Origin: Bog-756 sp963824645
GTDB taxonomy: Bacteria; Actinomycetota; Acidimicrobiia; Acidimicrobiales; RAAP-2
Assembly: GCA_963824645.1 (NCBI GenBank)
Contig: CAWGQC010000004.1
Location: 248,001 to 312,000, forward strand
Direction: 5' to 3'
DNA length: 64,000 nt
Positions 8,647 through 17,607 of this stretch are shown here, piece after piece (within the stretch, counting starts at the first letter, position 1; each line of letters starts with the position of its first letter). Made by a program: the position numbers and the translations under genes. The notes under the pieces are model-generated. The model was not told where the DNA came from, ran no database searches, and saw only the letters and a program-made list of their open reading frames with translations.

Positions 8647-10122
8647 GTGATATCTGGAAATTCAAGGTCATTGGCCGAATCGGGAGGCACGCCCGGCTCA
8701 CGGGACGGGGGCGATGCGGCGCCACCGGGCACCGATGTGGGCCCCGGTGGAGAGGCCGGGCGCGTCCCACCCCATGGCGGGGGGCATACCGTGGCCGTCA
8801 TCGGCGTCGGTTACGTGGGAATTCCCACCGCCGCCACCCTGGCTCACCTGGGCCACCGGGTGACCTGCGGGGACAGCGACCCGGTCAAAGTGGCCATGCT
8901 CGAGGAGGGCCGGGTCCCCATCGTCGAGGACCACCTCGAGGAGCTGGTCCAGGAGGGCCAGAGAGCCGGACGGCTTCGCTTCGTGGTGGGAGCCACGGCG
9001 GCGGTGGCCGGTGCCGAGTTCGTATTCCTGTGCGTGCCCACCCCCCAGGACGAAGACGGGTCAGCCGACCTGTCCTTCGTCGAGTCGGTGGCCGAGGAGA
9101 TCGGTCCCCATCTGCGGCCCGGGACCATCATCGTCAACAAGTCGACCGTGCCGGTCGGGTCGACCCTGGTGGTCGAACGGGTGCTCGGCCGTCACGACGT
9201 CTCCGTGGTCTCCAACCCGGAGTTCCTACGGGAGGGAACGGCTGTCCCCGACAGCCTGCATCCCGAGCGCATCGTGGTCGGGGCCGACGACCAGTCGGCG
9301 GCGGCCAGGGTGGGCGATCTGTTCGCCGGCACCCACGCCCCGCTGCTCATCACGGACGCCGCCACCGCCGAAACCATCAAGTACGCCTCCAACGCCTTTC
9401 TGGCCACCAAGCTCAGCTTCATCAACGCCGTCGCCGGTCTGTGCGAGGCCGTGGGTGCCGATGTGCGCGACGTCATCCTGGGACTGGGCTACGACAAGCG
9501 CATCGGGTTCGAATACCTGAGACCCGGACCGGGGTGGGGCGGGAGCTGTCTGCCCAAGGACACCCGGGCGTTGGTCCACATCGCCGAGCAGTCCGGTTAC
9601 GACTTCTCCTTCTTGCGGGGGGCCATCGCCACCAATGACGAGCAGTTCGTCCGGGTGGTCGACAAGGTGTCTCGTGCCGTCGGCGGCAACCTGGAGGGCT
9701 CGGTCATCGCCGCCTGGGGGCTCACCTTCAAGGCGGGCACCGACGACCTCCGCAATTCGCCGGCCGTCGAAGTGGTAAAACGCCTGGTCGACGGAGGGGC
9801 GGTGGTGCAGGCCTTCGATCCCACCATCCCCGTCCCAGGAGGCCACAAGTCGGTTCCCGTCGAGGGGTTGTCGGCCGTTGCCTCGGCCGCCTCGGGGGGC
9901 GACCTCGGCACTCTGGTCCACGCCTACCCCGACGTCTATGCCGCCTGCGACGGTGCCGCCGCCGCCATCGTGTTGACCGAGTGGGACGAATTCCGGTGGT
10001 TGGACTTCGCCCGGGTGTACGCCAGCATGAGGAAACCGGTGGTGGTGGACGCCCGCAACCTCCTCGACCCGGCCCAACTCCGCCGTATCGGCTTCGAGTA
10101 CACGGGTATCGGGCGCCGATGA
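8647..10122 (+). CDS. ugd: UDP-glucose 6-dehydrogenase
   Basis: The UDP-glucose/GDP-mannose dehydrogenase family: AVIGVGYVG for NAD, VPTPQDEDGSADLS, STVPVGST, NPEFLREG, and the catalytic-cysteine motif GPGWGGSCLPKD, followed by the C-terminal domain with TFKAGTDDLRNSP. It oxidises UDP-glucose to UDP-glucuronate. Direct overlap with the UDP-glucuronate decarboxylase gene supports this substrate. The GTG at 8647 gives a 48-residue Gly/Pro-rich extension before the fold; a GTG at 8791 with a GGCGGGGGG stretch 6 nt upstream would begin almost at the first beta strand, so the true start may be there. The 190 bp before 8647 hold no other gene that I can support. Confidence 0.93.
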   Translation: MISGNSRSLAESGGTPGSRDGGDAAPPGTDVGPGGEAGRVPPHGGGHTVAVIGVGYVGIPTAATLAHLGHRVTCGDSDPVKVAMLEEGRVPIVEDHLEELVQEGQRAGRLRFVVGATAAVAGAEFVFLCVPTPQDEDGSADLSFVESVAEEIGPHLRPGTIIVNKSTVPVGSTLVVERVLGRHDVSVVSNPEFLREGTAVPDSLHPERIVVGADDQSAAARVGDLFAGTHAPLLITDAATAETIKYASNAFLATKLSFINAVAGLCEAVGADVRDVILGLGYDKRIGFEYLRPGPGWGGSCLPKDTRALVHIAEQSGYDFSFLRGAIATNDEQFVRVVDKVSRAVGGNLEGSVIAAWGLTFKAGTDDLRNSPAVEVVKRLVDGGAVVQAFDPTIPVPGGHKSVPVEGLSAVASAASGGDLGTLVHAYPDVYAACDGAAAAIVLTEWDEFRWLDFARVYASMRKPVVVDARNLLDPAQLRRIGFEYTGIGRR

Positions 10123-11105
10123 GCCGGCGTACGGTGGTCCTCGGCGGCGGCGGGTTCCTCGGATCCCATCTCTGCGATCAGCTGTTGGCGCGGGGCGAGG
10201 AGGTGGTCTGCGTGGACGATTTCTCCACCGGTCGCCGGTCCAACGTGGCCCATCTGTCGGGCCACGCCGCCTTCACTCTGGTCGAGTCGGACGTCTCGGT
10301 ATCGATTCCCGTCGAGGGGCCGGTCACCGGCGTCTTTCACATGGCCAGCCCCGCTTCCCCTCCCGACTACCTGGCTCTGCCGCTCCAGACCTTGGCCGTG
10401 GGCAGCGAGGGGACCCGCCTCGGACTCGAGTTGGCCGAAGCCCATGGGGCGCGTTTCATCCTGGCTTCGACCAGCGAGGTCTACGGCGAGCCAGCCGTCC
10501 ATCCCCAATCCGAGGAGTATTGGGGGTCGGTCAACCCGATCGGACCCCGCAGCGTCTACGACGAAGCCAAGCGGTTCGCCGAAGCGCTGAGCATGGCCCA
10601 CCACCGTTCGTTGGGTACCAACCTGGGCATCGCCCGTATCTTCAACACCTACGGTCCACGGCTCCGACCCGACGACGGCCGTGTGGTCTCCAACTTTCTG
10701 GTGCAGGCCATGAACGGGGATCCGGTCACCGTCTACGGGGACGGGAGTCAGACCCGTAGCCTCTGCTTCGTGGAAGACGAGGTGCGCGGGTTGCTGGCCC
10801 TGTTCGACTCCGACCTCACCGGTCCGATCAACATCGGCAATCCCGATGAGTACACCATGCTCGAGTTGGCCACCTCCGTCGTCGAGCTGCTGGGATCCTC
10901 ATCCTCCATCGTCCACATGCCGCTGCCGGCCGACGACCCCACCCGCCGTCGGCCGGACATCACCCGGGCCCGTTCGGAACTGGGCTGGGAGCCCACCACC
11001 CCGCTCCGGGACGGGCTGGCCCGGACGGCCGCCTACCTGGCCGAAGAGGCGGGCGTGGTTGCTCTGGCCGCTGACTCACCGTCCTCGCCGGGCCACCGTG
11101 GTTGA
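10119..11105 (+). CDS. UDP-glucuronate decarboxylase (UDP-xylose synthase)
   Basis: A 328-residue extended SDR with GGGGFLGSHLC, MASPASPPDYL, STSEVYGEP, WGSVNPIGPRSVYDEAK and ARIFNTYGPR. The NPIGxRSxYDExK signature separates UDP-xylose synthases from other SDR sugar enzymes. It converts UDP-glucuronate into UDP-xylose with NAD. The ATG overlaps the stop of the UDP-glucose dehydrogenase (ATGA at 10119-10122), giving a coupled two-step route from UDP-glucose to UDP-xylose. The C-terminal 20 residues are low complexity. Confidence 0.9.
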   Translation: MSRRTVVLGGGGFLGSHLCDQLLARGEEVVCVDDFSTGRRSNVAHLSGHAAFTLVESDVSVSIPVEGPVTGVFHMASPASPPDYLALPLQTLAVGSEGTRLGLELAEAHGARFILASTSEVYGEPAVHPQSEEYWGSVNPIGPRSVYDEAKRFAEALSMAHHRSLGTNLGIARIFNTYGPRLRPDDGRVVSNFLVQAMNGDPVTVYGDGSQTRSLCFVEDEVRGLLALFDSDLTGPINIGNPDEYTMLELATSVVELLGSSSSIVHMPLPADDPTRRRPDITRARSELGWEPTTPLRDGLARTAAYLAEEAGVVALAADSPSSPGHRG

Positions 11106-11137
11106 CGTGGTGGTCGTCCCGTTGGCCGTCCCGTCGC

Positions 11138-11212
11138 CCGGAACCGAATCGGCCGGAAACGAATCGGCCGGAACCGAATCGGCCGGAACCGAATCGGCCG
11201 GAACCGAAAGAG
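11138..11212 (+). repeat. 15-bp tandem repeat, nearly five copies
   Basis: The unit CCGGAACCGAATCGG repeats head to tail from 11138; unit 2 has one A-for-C change and the last unit decays after nine bases. It lies between the stop of the UDP-xylose synthase and the ribosome binding site (AAGGAG, 11219-11224) of the next glycosyltransferase. It is outside both coding regions as I set them, although one reading frame through it is open. Confidence 0.95.
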
Positions 11213-11233
11213 CCGAGCAAGGAGCCCGATCCC

Positions 11234-11986
11234 ATGTCTGAGAACGAGGAACCGGACCAGGCCGGCGAGCCCGTCGGGCCACCACCTCACTATTCCCTGC
11301 TGTCGGTGATCGTGCCCGTCTACAACGAACGGCCGACCGTGGCCGAGGCCATCCGGCGAATCCGGGCGGTGGACGTACCGGTCGACGTCGAGGTGATCGT
11401 GGTGGACGACGGTTCGACGGACGGTACCGACAAGATCCTCACCGCCCTGGGTGACTCGACGGTGCGGGTCATCACCCATCCGCACAATCAGGGAAAGGGA
11501 GCGGCCGTACGGACCGGCATGGGGGTCGTTCGCGGCGACCTGGTCATCATCCAGGACGCCGACCTGGAGTATGACCCGGACGACTGGCTACGGTTGCTCG
11601 ATCCCATCCTGCGAGGCAAGGCCCTGGTCGTCTACGGCAGCCGCTTTACCGGTGAGCGCAAGAACATGCTGCCGATTCACTGGATCGGGAACCGGATGCT
11701 CTCGTTGATCACCAACGTTCTTTATTCGTCCACGCTCTCCGACATGGAGACCTGTTACAAGCTGTTCGATCGCCGGGTCCTGGAAGGATTGACCATCGAG
11801 TCCGACCGGTTCGACTTCGAACCCGAGATAACGGCCAAGGTCATACGTCGCGGTCATCGCATCTATGAGGTGCCGATCTCCTACGCCGGCCGGGAGCTGG
11901 CCGAAGGCAAGAAGATCACGTGGCGTGACGGATTTGCGGCCATGAGGGCGTTGATCAAGTACCGGTTCACCCCCCTCGACAAGTGA
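11234..11986 (+). CDS. GT2 glycosyltransferase, dolichyl/polyprenyl-phosphate mannose synthase-like
   Basis: A 250-residue GT-A fold enzyme: SVIVPVYNE, VDDGSTDGT, the metal-binding QDADLEYDP and the late GRELAEGKKITWRDG segment seen in DPM1/Ppm1-like and related polyprenyl-phosphate glycosyl transferases. No membrane segment is visible. It probably moves a sugar from a nucleotide donor to a polyprenyl-phosphate, making a lipid-linked donor for membrane glycosyltransferases. AAGGAG nine bases before the ATG at 11234 sets the start. The donor could be GDP-mannose, but this is not proven by motif. Confidence 0.88.
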   Translation: MSENEEPDQAGEPVGPPPHYSLLSVIVPVYNERPTVAEAIRRIRAVDVPVDVEVIVVDDGSTDGTDKILTALGDSTVRVITHPHNQGKGAAVRTGMGVVRGDLVIIQDADLEYDPDDWLRLLDPILRGKALVVYGSRFTGERKNMLPIHWIGNRMLSLITNVLYSSTLSDMETCYKLFDRRVLEGLTIESDRFDFEPEITAKVIRRGHRIYEVPISYAGRELAEGKKITWRDGFAAMRALIKYRFTPLDK

Positions 11987-12008
11987 AAGAGGGCGTCAAC
12001 GGCATGCC

Positions 12009-12947
12009 GTGGGCGTGAGCCGGGCCGTGCCGGACACCGACCGGCGGGCCGTTTCAGACCTGCAGGCGACTGCCGCCGTGGTCGTCAATTATGAGTCGGG
12101 CGCCGCTCTGGCCCGTTGCGTCGAGGACCTGTTGGCCGAGGGCATCGTCGAACTGGTGGTGGTCGACAACGGATCCCGTGACGGCTCTGTGGGCGCCGTA
12201 CGACAGCGCTTTCCCGACGTGTGCGTGGTGGTCACGGGGTGCAACCTCGGATACGGGGCGGCGGCCAACCGGGGTGTGGCCGCCACCACCTTGCCCTCGG
12301 TCCTGGTGTGCAATCCCGATATCGAGCTGCGTGCCGGCGCCCTCGGTGCCTTGGCCGGGGCGCTGGCCGGTGATTCACGCTGTGCACTGGTGGGGCCCTT
12401 GATCCGTGATCCAACCGGCGCCCGCTATCCCTCGGCCCGGTCCTTTCCCTCGATGGTGGATGCCGCCGGCCACGCTGCCTTCGGCCTGTTCCGCCCCGAC
12501 AACCGGTTCACCCGGTCGTACCAGAACGCACATCTGGGAACGCCGGGAGTCACCTACCAGCCGGTCGACTGGGTGTCGGGGGCATGTTTTCTGGTCCGGC
12601 GGTCGGCCTTCGAACAGGTGGGCGGGTTCGATGAGTCCTATTTCATGTACTTCGAGGACGTGGACCTGTGCTGGCGACTGGGACGGGCCGGATGGCGGGT
12701 GGCATACGCCCCCACCGCCGAAGTCACCCATGCCCAGGGCCTCTCCACCGATCGACACCCTTACCGCATGATTGTCGAGCACCACCGCTCCCTGCTCCGG
12801 TTCGCCGCCCGGTCGTCGGAGGGTTGGCACCGGGTGCTCCTGCCCTTGGTGGCCCTGGGCACCGGGGCCCGGTGTGGGCTGGCCTGCGCCGTTCGAGCGG
12901 CACAGGGGCGACGTCCTGCGTCCGAGTCTCCGGACTACAGGTTGTAG
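12009..12947 (+). CDS. wbbL: WbbL-type rhamnosyltransferase (GT2)
   Basis: A 312-residue GT2 enzyme aligning along its length with mycobacterial WbbL: NLGYGAAANRG, the CNPDIEL metal site, VGPLIRDPTGARYPSAR, WVSGACFLVRRSAF and YFMYFEDVDLCWRLGRAGW. WbbL adds L-rhamnose from dTDP-rhamnose to GlcNAc-diphospho-decaprenol, forming the linker between peptidoglycan and arabinogalactan. Its place between an rmlD gene upstream and a manB-like gene downstream mirrors Rv3266c-Rv3264c in Mycobacterium. The acceptor in this organism is inferred. The GTG at 12009 is used; a second GTG follows at 12015. Confidence 0.85.
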   Translation: MGVSRAVPDTDRRAVSDLQATAAVVVNYESGAALARCVEDLLAEGIVELVVVDNGSRDGSVGAVRQRFPDVCVVVTGCNLGYGAAANRGVAATTLPSVLVCNPDIELRAGALGALAGALAGDSRCALVGPLIRDPTGARYPSARSFPSMVDAAGHAAFGLFRPDNRFTRSYQNAHLGTPGVTYQPVDWVSGACFLVRRSAFEQVGGFDESYFMYFEDVDLCWRLGRAGWRVAYAPTAEVTHAQGLSTDRHPYRMIVEHHRSLLRFAARSSEGWHRVLLPLVALGTGARCGLACAVRAAQGRRPASESPDYRL

Positions 12948-12961
12948 GGTGTCGTCCGGCT

Positions 12962-13771
12962 ATGGCGAGTAACTCCACGGGAAAATGGGTAGAGAGGGCG
13001 GCCACCACGGGTGGTGGCCGTACCTATCGCGGCCAGATGCCTGTGAATTGGTACGCCAGCCTGGCCCTCATCTGCATCGTGGGACTGCTGCTCATCGGGT
13101 TCAGCCGGTACCAGAACACCCACCGCACAGCCTCTTCGGCCGGGCCGCCCACCACCCAACAGCAATGGCACGCGGCGTTGGGTATCGACATCTGCGGCAC
13201 AATCGAGCCGAATCTTCCGGTCAGCACCAACACCACCAAGACCGGGCTCATAGCCAACGGCAACGGTGTGCTGACCATCGCCCCGAAAAACAGCTCCGAA
13301 TCCGGTGGCAACGCCACGTTGGGCAAATTCGTGTCGGGGTACAAGGGTCTCCAGCTGACGTCCAACACCATCCAGTACCCGGGCCAGTCGGTCTACAGCG
13401 ACGGCGACGTCTGCCCCAAGGGAACTCCCGACCACTCCAAGCCGGGGGTGGTCATTGTGGTGAGTTGGCCCAGCTTTGCCTCCAACGGCAAGGGGACTGA
13501 GACCAGCGGCGATCCCCAGGACCTCAAGTTCGCCAACGGACAGCTCATCACCATGGCCTTCGTGCCGGCCAACGTCGCCATCCCCAAGCCTCCCCCCAAA
13601 GCCATCACCGCTCTCATCACCTCGGTCCAGTCGACGACCCCCTCGTCCACGGTGACCCCGTCGACCACCGTGACCCCGTCCTCCACCGTGACCCCGTCTT
13701 CCACGGTGACCCCGTCGACCAAAGCATCGACAACCCCCACCACCCAGAAATCTGGCGGAAGCACCAAGTGA
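12962..13771 (+). CDS. Membrane-anchored protein of unknown function with Thr/Ser/Pro tail
   Basis: A 269-residue protein with one predicted transmembrane segment (about 31-47, WYASLALICIVGLLLIGF), an extracytoplasmic domain of about 160 residues with two cysteines, and a C-terminal tail of STVTPS-type repeats. I do not recognise the domain. It sits 14 bp after wbbL and its stop overlaps the GTG of the next gene, so it is part of the same operon and probably acts at the cell envelope. In Mycobacterium the equivalent neighbour is the LCP protein CpsA, but I see no LCP domain here. Confidence 0.75.
   Translation: MASNSTGKWVERAATTGGGRTYRGQMPVNWYASLALICIVGLLLIGFSRYQNTHRTASSAGPPTTQQQWHAALGIDICGTIEPNLPVSTNTTKTGLIANGNGVLTIAPKNSSESGGNATLGKFVSGYKGLQLTSNTIQYPGQSVYSDGDVCPKGTPDHSKPGVVIVVSWPSFASNGKGTETSGDPQDLKFANGQLITMAFVPANVAIPKPPPKAITALITSVQSTTPSSTVTPSTTVTPSSTVTPSSTVTPSTKASTTPTTQKSGGSTK
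13646..13717 (+). repeat. 18-bp in-frame tandem repeat, four copies
   Basis: The unit TCCACGGTGACCCCGTCG and close variants repeat four times inside the tail of the preceding envelope protein, encoding a hexapeptide S-T-V-T-P-S repeat. Since the unit is a multiple of three, copy-number changes would lengthen or shorten the stalk without breaking the frame. Confidence 0.95.
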
Positions 13772-14859
13772 GAGCAGTCGTCCTGGTGGGCGGCGAAGGC
13801 ACGCGCCTGCGGCCCCTGACCCTGACCGTTCCCAAACAGATGCTCCCGGTGGTCGAACAGCCCATGATCGAGCGCGTGGTGGGGCATCTGGCCGACCACG
13901 GAATCGATGAGGCGGTCCTCTCGCTGGGCTACCGCCCCGACGCCTTCATCAACGCCTATCCCTCCGGATCCATCGACGGCGTGCGCGTTTCTTATGCCGT
14001 GGAACCCACGCCGCTGGACACGGCCGGCGCCATTCGGTTTGCCGCTGAGCATGCCGGGATCGATGAGACCTTCGTGGTGGTCAACGGTGACGTGCTGACC
14101 GATTCCGACATCTCCGAGCTGATCGCCTTCCACCGACAGCGGGGTGCCGAGGCCACCATCAGCCTGACCCCGGTCGACGACCCGAGTTCGTTCGGTGTTG
14201 TGGTGACCGATGGCGAGGGACGGGTCGAAGCCTTCATCGAGAAGCCGCCCCGTGATGAGGTACCCACCAACCTCATCAATGCCGGAACCTACGTGATGGA
14301 GCCGACTGTCCTGGCCCGGATCCCCACCGGTCGGCGCGTGTCGGTCGAGCGGGAGACGTTTCCCGCCCTGGTCGAAGCGGGCACATTGTTCGCGCTGGGA
14401 TCGGACGCCTACTGGTTGGACACCGGCACCCCCGATGCCTACCTCCGCGCCCATCGTGATCTCCTCGTCGGTCGCCGACTGGGTCCTCCCTCGCCCGGAG
14501 CCGTACTCGATCCGAGCATCGGATCAGGCGTGTGGCGGATCGGCGACGTCGACGTGCAGAGCTCGTCGGTGACGCGGTCCCTGCTCGGTCGCGATGCGTC
14601 CATCGCCTCCGACGTGGTCGTCGAGGACTCGGTTGTCGGTGCCGGTGCTGTCATCGAGGAAGGGGCGTCGGTGACCGGCTCGGTGCTCCTGCCTGGGTCG
14701 CGAGTAGCTTCCAAGGCCACCGTGGAACGTTCGATCGTCGGTCCCCGCGCCATTGTCGGGCAGCGGTGTGTGATCCACGGGTTGTCGGTGATCGGGGCCG
14801 GAGCCGTCACCGCGTCGGGTACGGTCATCGACGGCGAACGCATCGAACCGGGGTCCTGA
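13768..14859 (+). CDS. Mannose-1-phosphate guanylyltransferase-like enzyme (ManB/RmlA2 type)
   Basis: A 363-residue nucleotidyltransferase: GGEGTRLRPLT, the PKQMLP lysine motif, NGDVLTD, INAGTYV, and a C-terminal left-handed beta-helix of hexapeptide repeats (about 240-355). Size and order match Rv3264c, annotated as GDP-mannose pyrophosphorylase, rather than the short RmlA type. It should make GDP-mannose (or a related NDP-sugar) from the sugar-1-phosphate supplied by the phosphomannomutase at 41930. The GTG start overlaps the previous stop (GTGA). Confidence 0.87.
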   Translation: MRAVVLVGGEGTRLRPLTLTVPKQMLPVVEQPMIERVVGHLADHGIDEAVLSLGYRPDAFINAYPSGSIDGVRVSYAVEPTPLDTAGAIRFAAEHAGIDETFVVVNGDVLTDSDISELIAFHRQRGAEATISLTPVDDPSSFGVVVTDGEGRVEAFIEKPPRDEVPTNLINAGTYVMEPTVLARIPTGRRVSVERETFPALVEAGTLFALGSDAYWLDTGTPDAYLRAHRDLLVGRRLGPPSPGAVLDPSIGSGVWRIGDVDVQSSSVTRSLLGRDASIASDVVVEDSVVGAGAVIEEGASVTGSVLLPGSRVASKATVERSIVGPRAIVGQRCVIHGLSVIGAGAVTASGTVIDGERIEPGS

Positions 14860-14861
14860 CG

Positions 14862-15821
14862 ATGCGGATGCTGGTCACCGGCGGAGCCGGATTCATCGGC
14901 TCGACCCTGGTCGATCGTTTGTTGGCCGAAGGACACACCGTGGATGTGGTCGACGACCTGTCCACCGGTTCGTTGGCCAATCTGTCCGACGCCCGGGCGT
15001 CGGCCGCTCACCAGCTGACGGTGCACCAGATGGACGTGCGTTCCTCCGAGCTGGTCGACCTCATGGCCCGCCACCGACCCGAGGTGGTTTTCCATCTGGC
15101 CGCCCAGGCCGACGTACGTGTCTCGGTGGCCGAACCCGTCTTCGATGCCGACGTCAACGTCCTCGGCACCATCCGGGTCCTCGAAGGCGCCCGCCAGGCC
15201 GGCGCCGCCCGGGTGGTCTTCGCCGCCAGTGGGGGGACGCTGTACGGCGAGCCCGACGTCTCCGAGCTCCCGCTCAAGGAGTCCCTTCCCCACCGGCCAC
15301 TCTCCCCCTACGGGGTGTCGAAGAAGGCAGCCATCGACTACCTGGTCGCCTATCGGGAGCTCCATTCGCTCGAGTTCGCCGCTTTGGCGCTGGCCAACGT
15401 TTACGGTCCCCGTCAGGACCCCCACGGCGAGGCCGGGGTGGTGGCCATCTTCGCCGAGAGGATCCTGAAGGGTGAGCCGGTCACCGTCTTCGGCGACGGG
15501 GAGCAGACCCGTGACTTCGTCTACGTCGATGACGTCGTCGATGGCTTCGTGCGGGCCACCACCAAGGGCGGCGGTCTCCTCTGCAATATCGGCACCGGCC
15601 GTGAGACGTCGGTGAACCAGCTCTACGCCGAAATGGTGTCCCAGGCCGGGGCCCAACCACAGGTCGAGTTCAAACCCCTCCGCCCGGGGGAGCTCTGGCG
15701 CAGCTGCCTCGATCCGTCGCGCGCCGGCATCCAACTGGGCTGGAGCCCCTGGACACAGCTGGGTGAAGGTACGGCCTCGGTGCTCGACTTCGTGCGGCAA
15801 AGGCTGGACAGCGGGGTCTGA
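14862..15821 (+). CDS. NAD-dependent sugar epimerase (GalE-like extended SDR)
   Basis: A 319-residue SDR beginning two bases after the preceding stop: GGAGFIGSTL, DDLSTGSLANL, HLAAQADVRVSV, YGVSK as the catalytic pair and YGPRQDPHGEAGVVAIF. The motifs fit UDP-glucose 4-epimerase/NDP-sugar epimerases of actinobacteria. Substrate specificity is not set by these motifs. The catalytic serine/threonine area reads AASGGTLYGEP, normal for this group. It closes the rightward run that began at 6479. Confidence 0.85.
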   Translation: MRMLVTGGAGFIGSTLVDRLLAEGHTVDVVDDLSTGSLANLSDARASAAHQLTVHQMDVRSSELVDLMARHRPEVVFHLAAQADVRVSVAEPVFDADVNVLGTIRVLEGARQAGAARVVFAASGGTLYGEPDVSELPLKESLPHRPLSPYGVSKKAAIDYLVAYRELHSLEFAALALANVYGPRQDPHGEAGVVAIFAERILKGEPVTVFGDGEQTRDFVYVDDVVDGFVRATTKGGGLLCNIGTGRETSVNQLYAEMVSQAGAQPQVEFKPLRPGELWRSCLDPSRAGIQLGWSPWTQLGEGTASVLDFVRQRLDSGV

Positions 15822-15854
15822 ACCGGCGTCACTCTCGTCTGACCGACGACCCTC

Positions 15855-16610
15855 TCATCGGAAGAGGTCTTCGTCCGGCGGCCGGACGATCTCTTCGGCC
15901 ACCGACCCGGAGCGGAGCCAGACGGGATCCACTCCCCGGACGACGGCGGCCGGAATCCCGCGGTCCTTGCCCATGACCAGCTCTGCCGCCCCCGCCACTT
16001 CATCGACCACACACACCTCGGTGGCGTCGAGGATGCGGCCGTTGGCATCCGGCATACCGCGGAGGTCCACCACGCCGGCGATGCCGGCGATGCCGATGGC
16101 GACGTCGGTCACGCCACGGCGCCAGGCCCTGCCGAAGGTGTCGGACACCACCACACCGACGGTCACTCCGTAGCGATGGCGCAGCACCTCCCGTATCCGG
16201 CGCGCCGACCGATCCGGGTCGAGAGGTAGGAGGGCAGCTGTGCCGCTGTCGACATTGGAGAGATCGACACCCGAATTGGCGCAGACGAAGCCATGCCGGG
16301 TCTCGGTAATGAGCAGATCGCCCCGTCGCCGCACCACCCGCACCGCCTCTTGCTCGACCAGAAGTCGCTTGGCCTCCGGATCGCCGTGATCCAGTGCCAC
16401 CAACCGCCCCTCCGCCTTGGAGACGACCTTCTGGGTGACGACCAGGACGTCATCATCCTGGAGGCCCCCGGGCACGGCACCGGTTCCACCACCGCCGGCG
16501 TCCAGTGCGCCGGCCAGCAACTCGGCCAGATCGTCTCCCGCCCCCACTTCGCCCAGGCCGGTGACCGGGTACACGGCCAGACCCGATGCCGCCCGATCAG
16601 CCGGCGGCAT
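15855..16610 (-). CDS. cofE: Coenzyme F420-0:L-glutamate ligase
   Basis: A 251-residue CofE-type enzyme: VVTQKVVSKAEGR, NSGVDLSNVD, VVVSDTFGRAWRRG and GIAGVVDLRG are all family hallmarks. It adds gamma-linked glutamates to F420-0 using GTP. It is the short single-domain form and lacks the C-terminal nitroreductase-like domain of mycobacterial FbiB. The ATG at 16610 overlaps the end of cofD by 14 nt, so the two are coupled. F420 is used by many actinobacterial oxidoreductases. Confidence 0.93.
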   Translation of the reverse strand: MPPADRAASGLAVYPVTGLGEVGAGDDLAELLAGALDAGGGGTGAVPGGLQDDDVLVVTQKVVSKAEGRLVALDHGDPEAKRLLVEQEAVRVVRRRGDLLITETRHGFVCANSGVDLSNVDSGTAALLPLDPDRSARRIREVLRHRYGVTVGVVVSDTFGRAWRRGVTDVAIGIAGIAGVVDLRGMPDANGRILDATEVCVVDEVAGAAELVMGKDRGIPAAVVRGVDPVWLRSGSVAEEIVRPPDEDLFR

Positions 16611-17523
16611 CAAGCACCGTCCGGGACAGAGCGGCCGAGAGGGCGACACTGGACATGATGGTCGGAGCCACCACGCAGTGCACCCCTTCGGCCTCGACGG
16701 CGTCGGCCAGCTCGGCGTCGGCCTCGTCGATGACCAGGGTTCCCATCCAGGGGGCGTACCAGCGGGCTACGCCCACCACCGACGACTCGAAGCCCATCTC
16801 CCGCATCAGCCGGTCGGCGGGGCCCTTGAGAGCGGCTCCGGCGACGATGGGGGACACCCCGACGACCCGTGAGCGCCGGCGACGCACGCAGTCGAGCACA
16901 CCGTCCACCGCCAGCACCGGGTCGATCGATACCACCGGGTTGGACGGGCACACCACGATGGTGCCGGCCTCCTCGAGGACAGTGATGACCGACGGGCCGG
17001 GACGGGCATCGGCTGCGCCGTCAAAGCGGACACCGGCCACGGCCACATCGTGGTGGAGCCGCACGAAGTACTCCTGAAAGCCGATCTCAGGCCCGTCGAC
17101 CAGCTGCACCCGCGTGCGCAGGGAATCGTCAGTGACCGGTAGCAGGGTGATGGCCACCCCGAAGGCACGGGCCAGTTCGGCGGTGACCTCACTGAGAGAG
17201 GCGCCTTCGGCCAGCCGTTGGGTCCGGTAACAGTGGGTGGCGAGGTCCTGATCGCCGAGGTTGAACCATGTGATCCCGCCGAGCTTCCCGAGCGATTCCA
17301 TGACCCGCCAGGTCTCGCCGGCGAGCCCCCAACCGGTTTCGGGGTTGATGGCATCGGCCAGCGTGTACATGACCGTATCGAGATCGGGTGAGATATGGAG
17401 CCCGTGGAGCACGGTGTCGTCCCCCACATTGACGACGGCGGTGATCTCGTCCGGGGGGAGCACCTCGATCATGCCGCGCAGGAGACGGGCGGCACCTACG
17501 CCACCGGCCAGTGCCGCGATCAC
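16597..17523 (-). CDS. cofD: 2-phospho-L-lactate transferase (F420 biosynthesis)
   Basis: A 308-residue CofD/FbiA protein: the N-terminal AALAGGVGAARLLRG, VNVGDD, WFNLGDQD and the CPSNPVVSIDP motif are diagnostic. It joins the lactyl- or phosphoenolpyruvyl-diphosphoguanosine precursor to Fo. The start is set at the GTG (17523) that begins the first beta strand; the open frame runs further upstream but is low-complexity there. With cofE it forms a leftward pair divergent from the GT4 genes. In Mycobacterium fbiA and fbiB occupy the same neighbourhood beside manB and wbbL. Confidence 0.93.
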   Translation of the reverse strand: MIAALAGGVGAARLLRGMIEVLPPDEITAVVNVGDDTVLHGLHISPDLDTVMYTLADAINPETGWGLAGETWRVMESLGKLGGITWFNLGDQDLATHCYRTQRLAEGASLSEVTAELARAFGVAITLLPVTDDSLRTRVQLVDGPEIGFQEYFVRLHHDVAVAGVRFDGAADARPGPSVITVLEEAGTIVVCPSNPVVSIDPVLAVDGVLDCVRRRRSRVVGVSPIVAGAALKGPADRLMREMGFESSVVGVARWYAPWMGTLVIDEADAELADAVEAEGVHCVVAPTIMSSVALSAALSRTVLDAAG

Positions 17524-17607
17524 CGCTGTCCGGCGGGGAGTGACCGGGAACGGGGAGCCATCGGCGCAGGATAGCGGGGTCCGTGCCTGCCTCCGGCCTG
17601 GGCGGAG

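Noticed and set aside
11102..11233. N-terminal extension of the GT2 protein through the 15-bp repeat (NRPEP repeats)
   Set aside because: A good ribosome binding site sits after the repeat at 11219-11224 and the GT2 fold begins shortly after the ATG at 11234.
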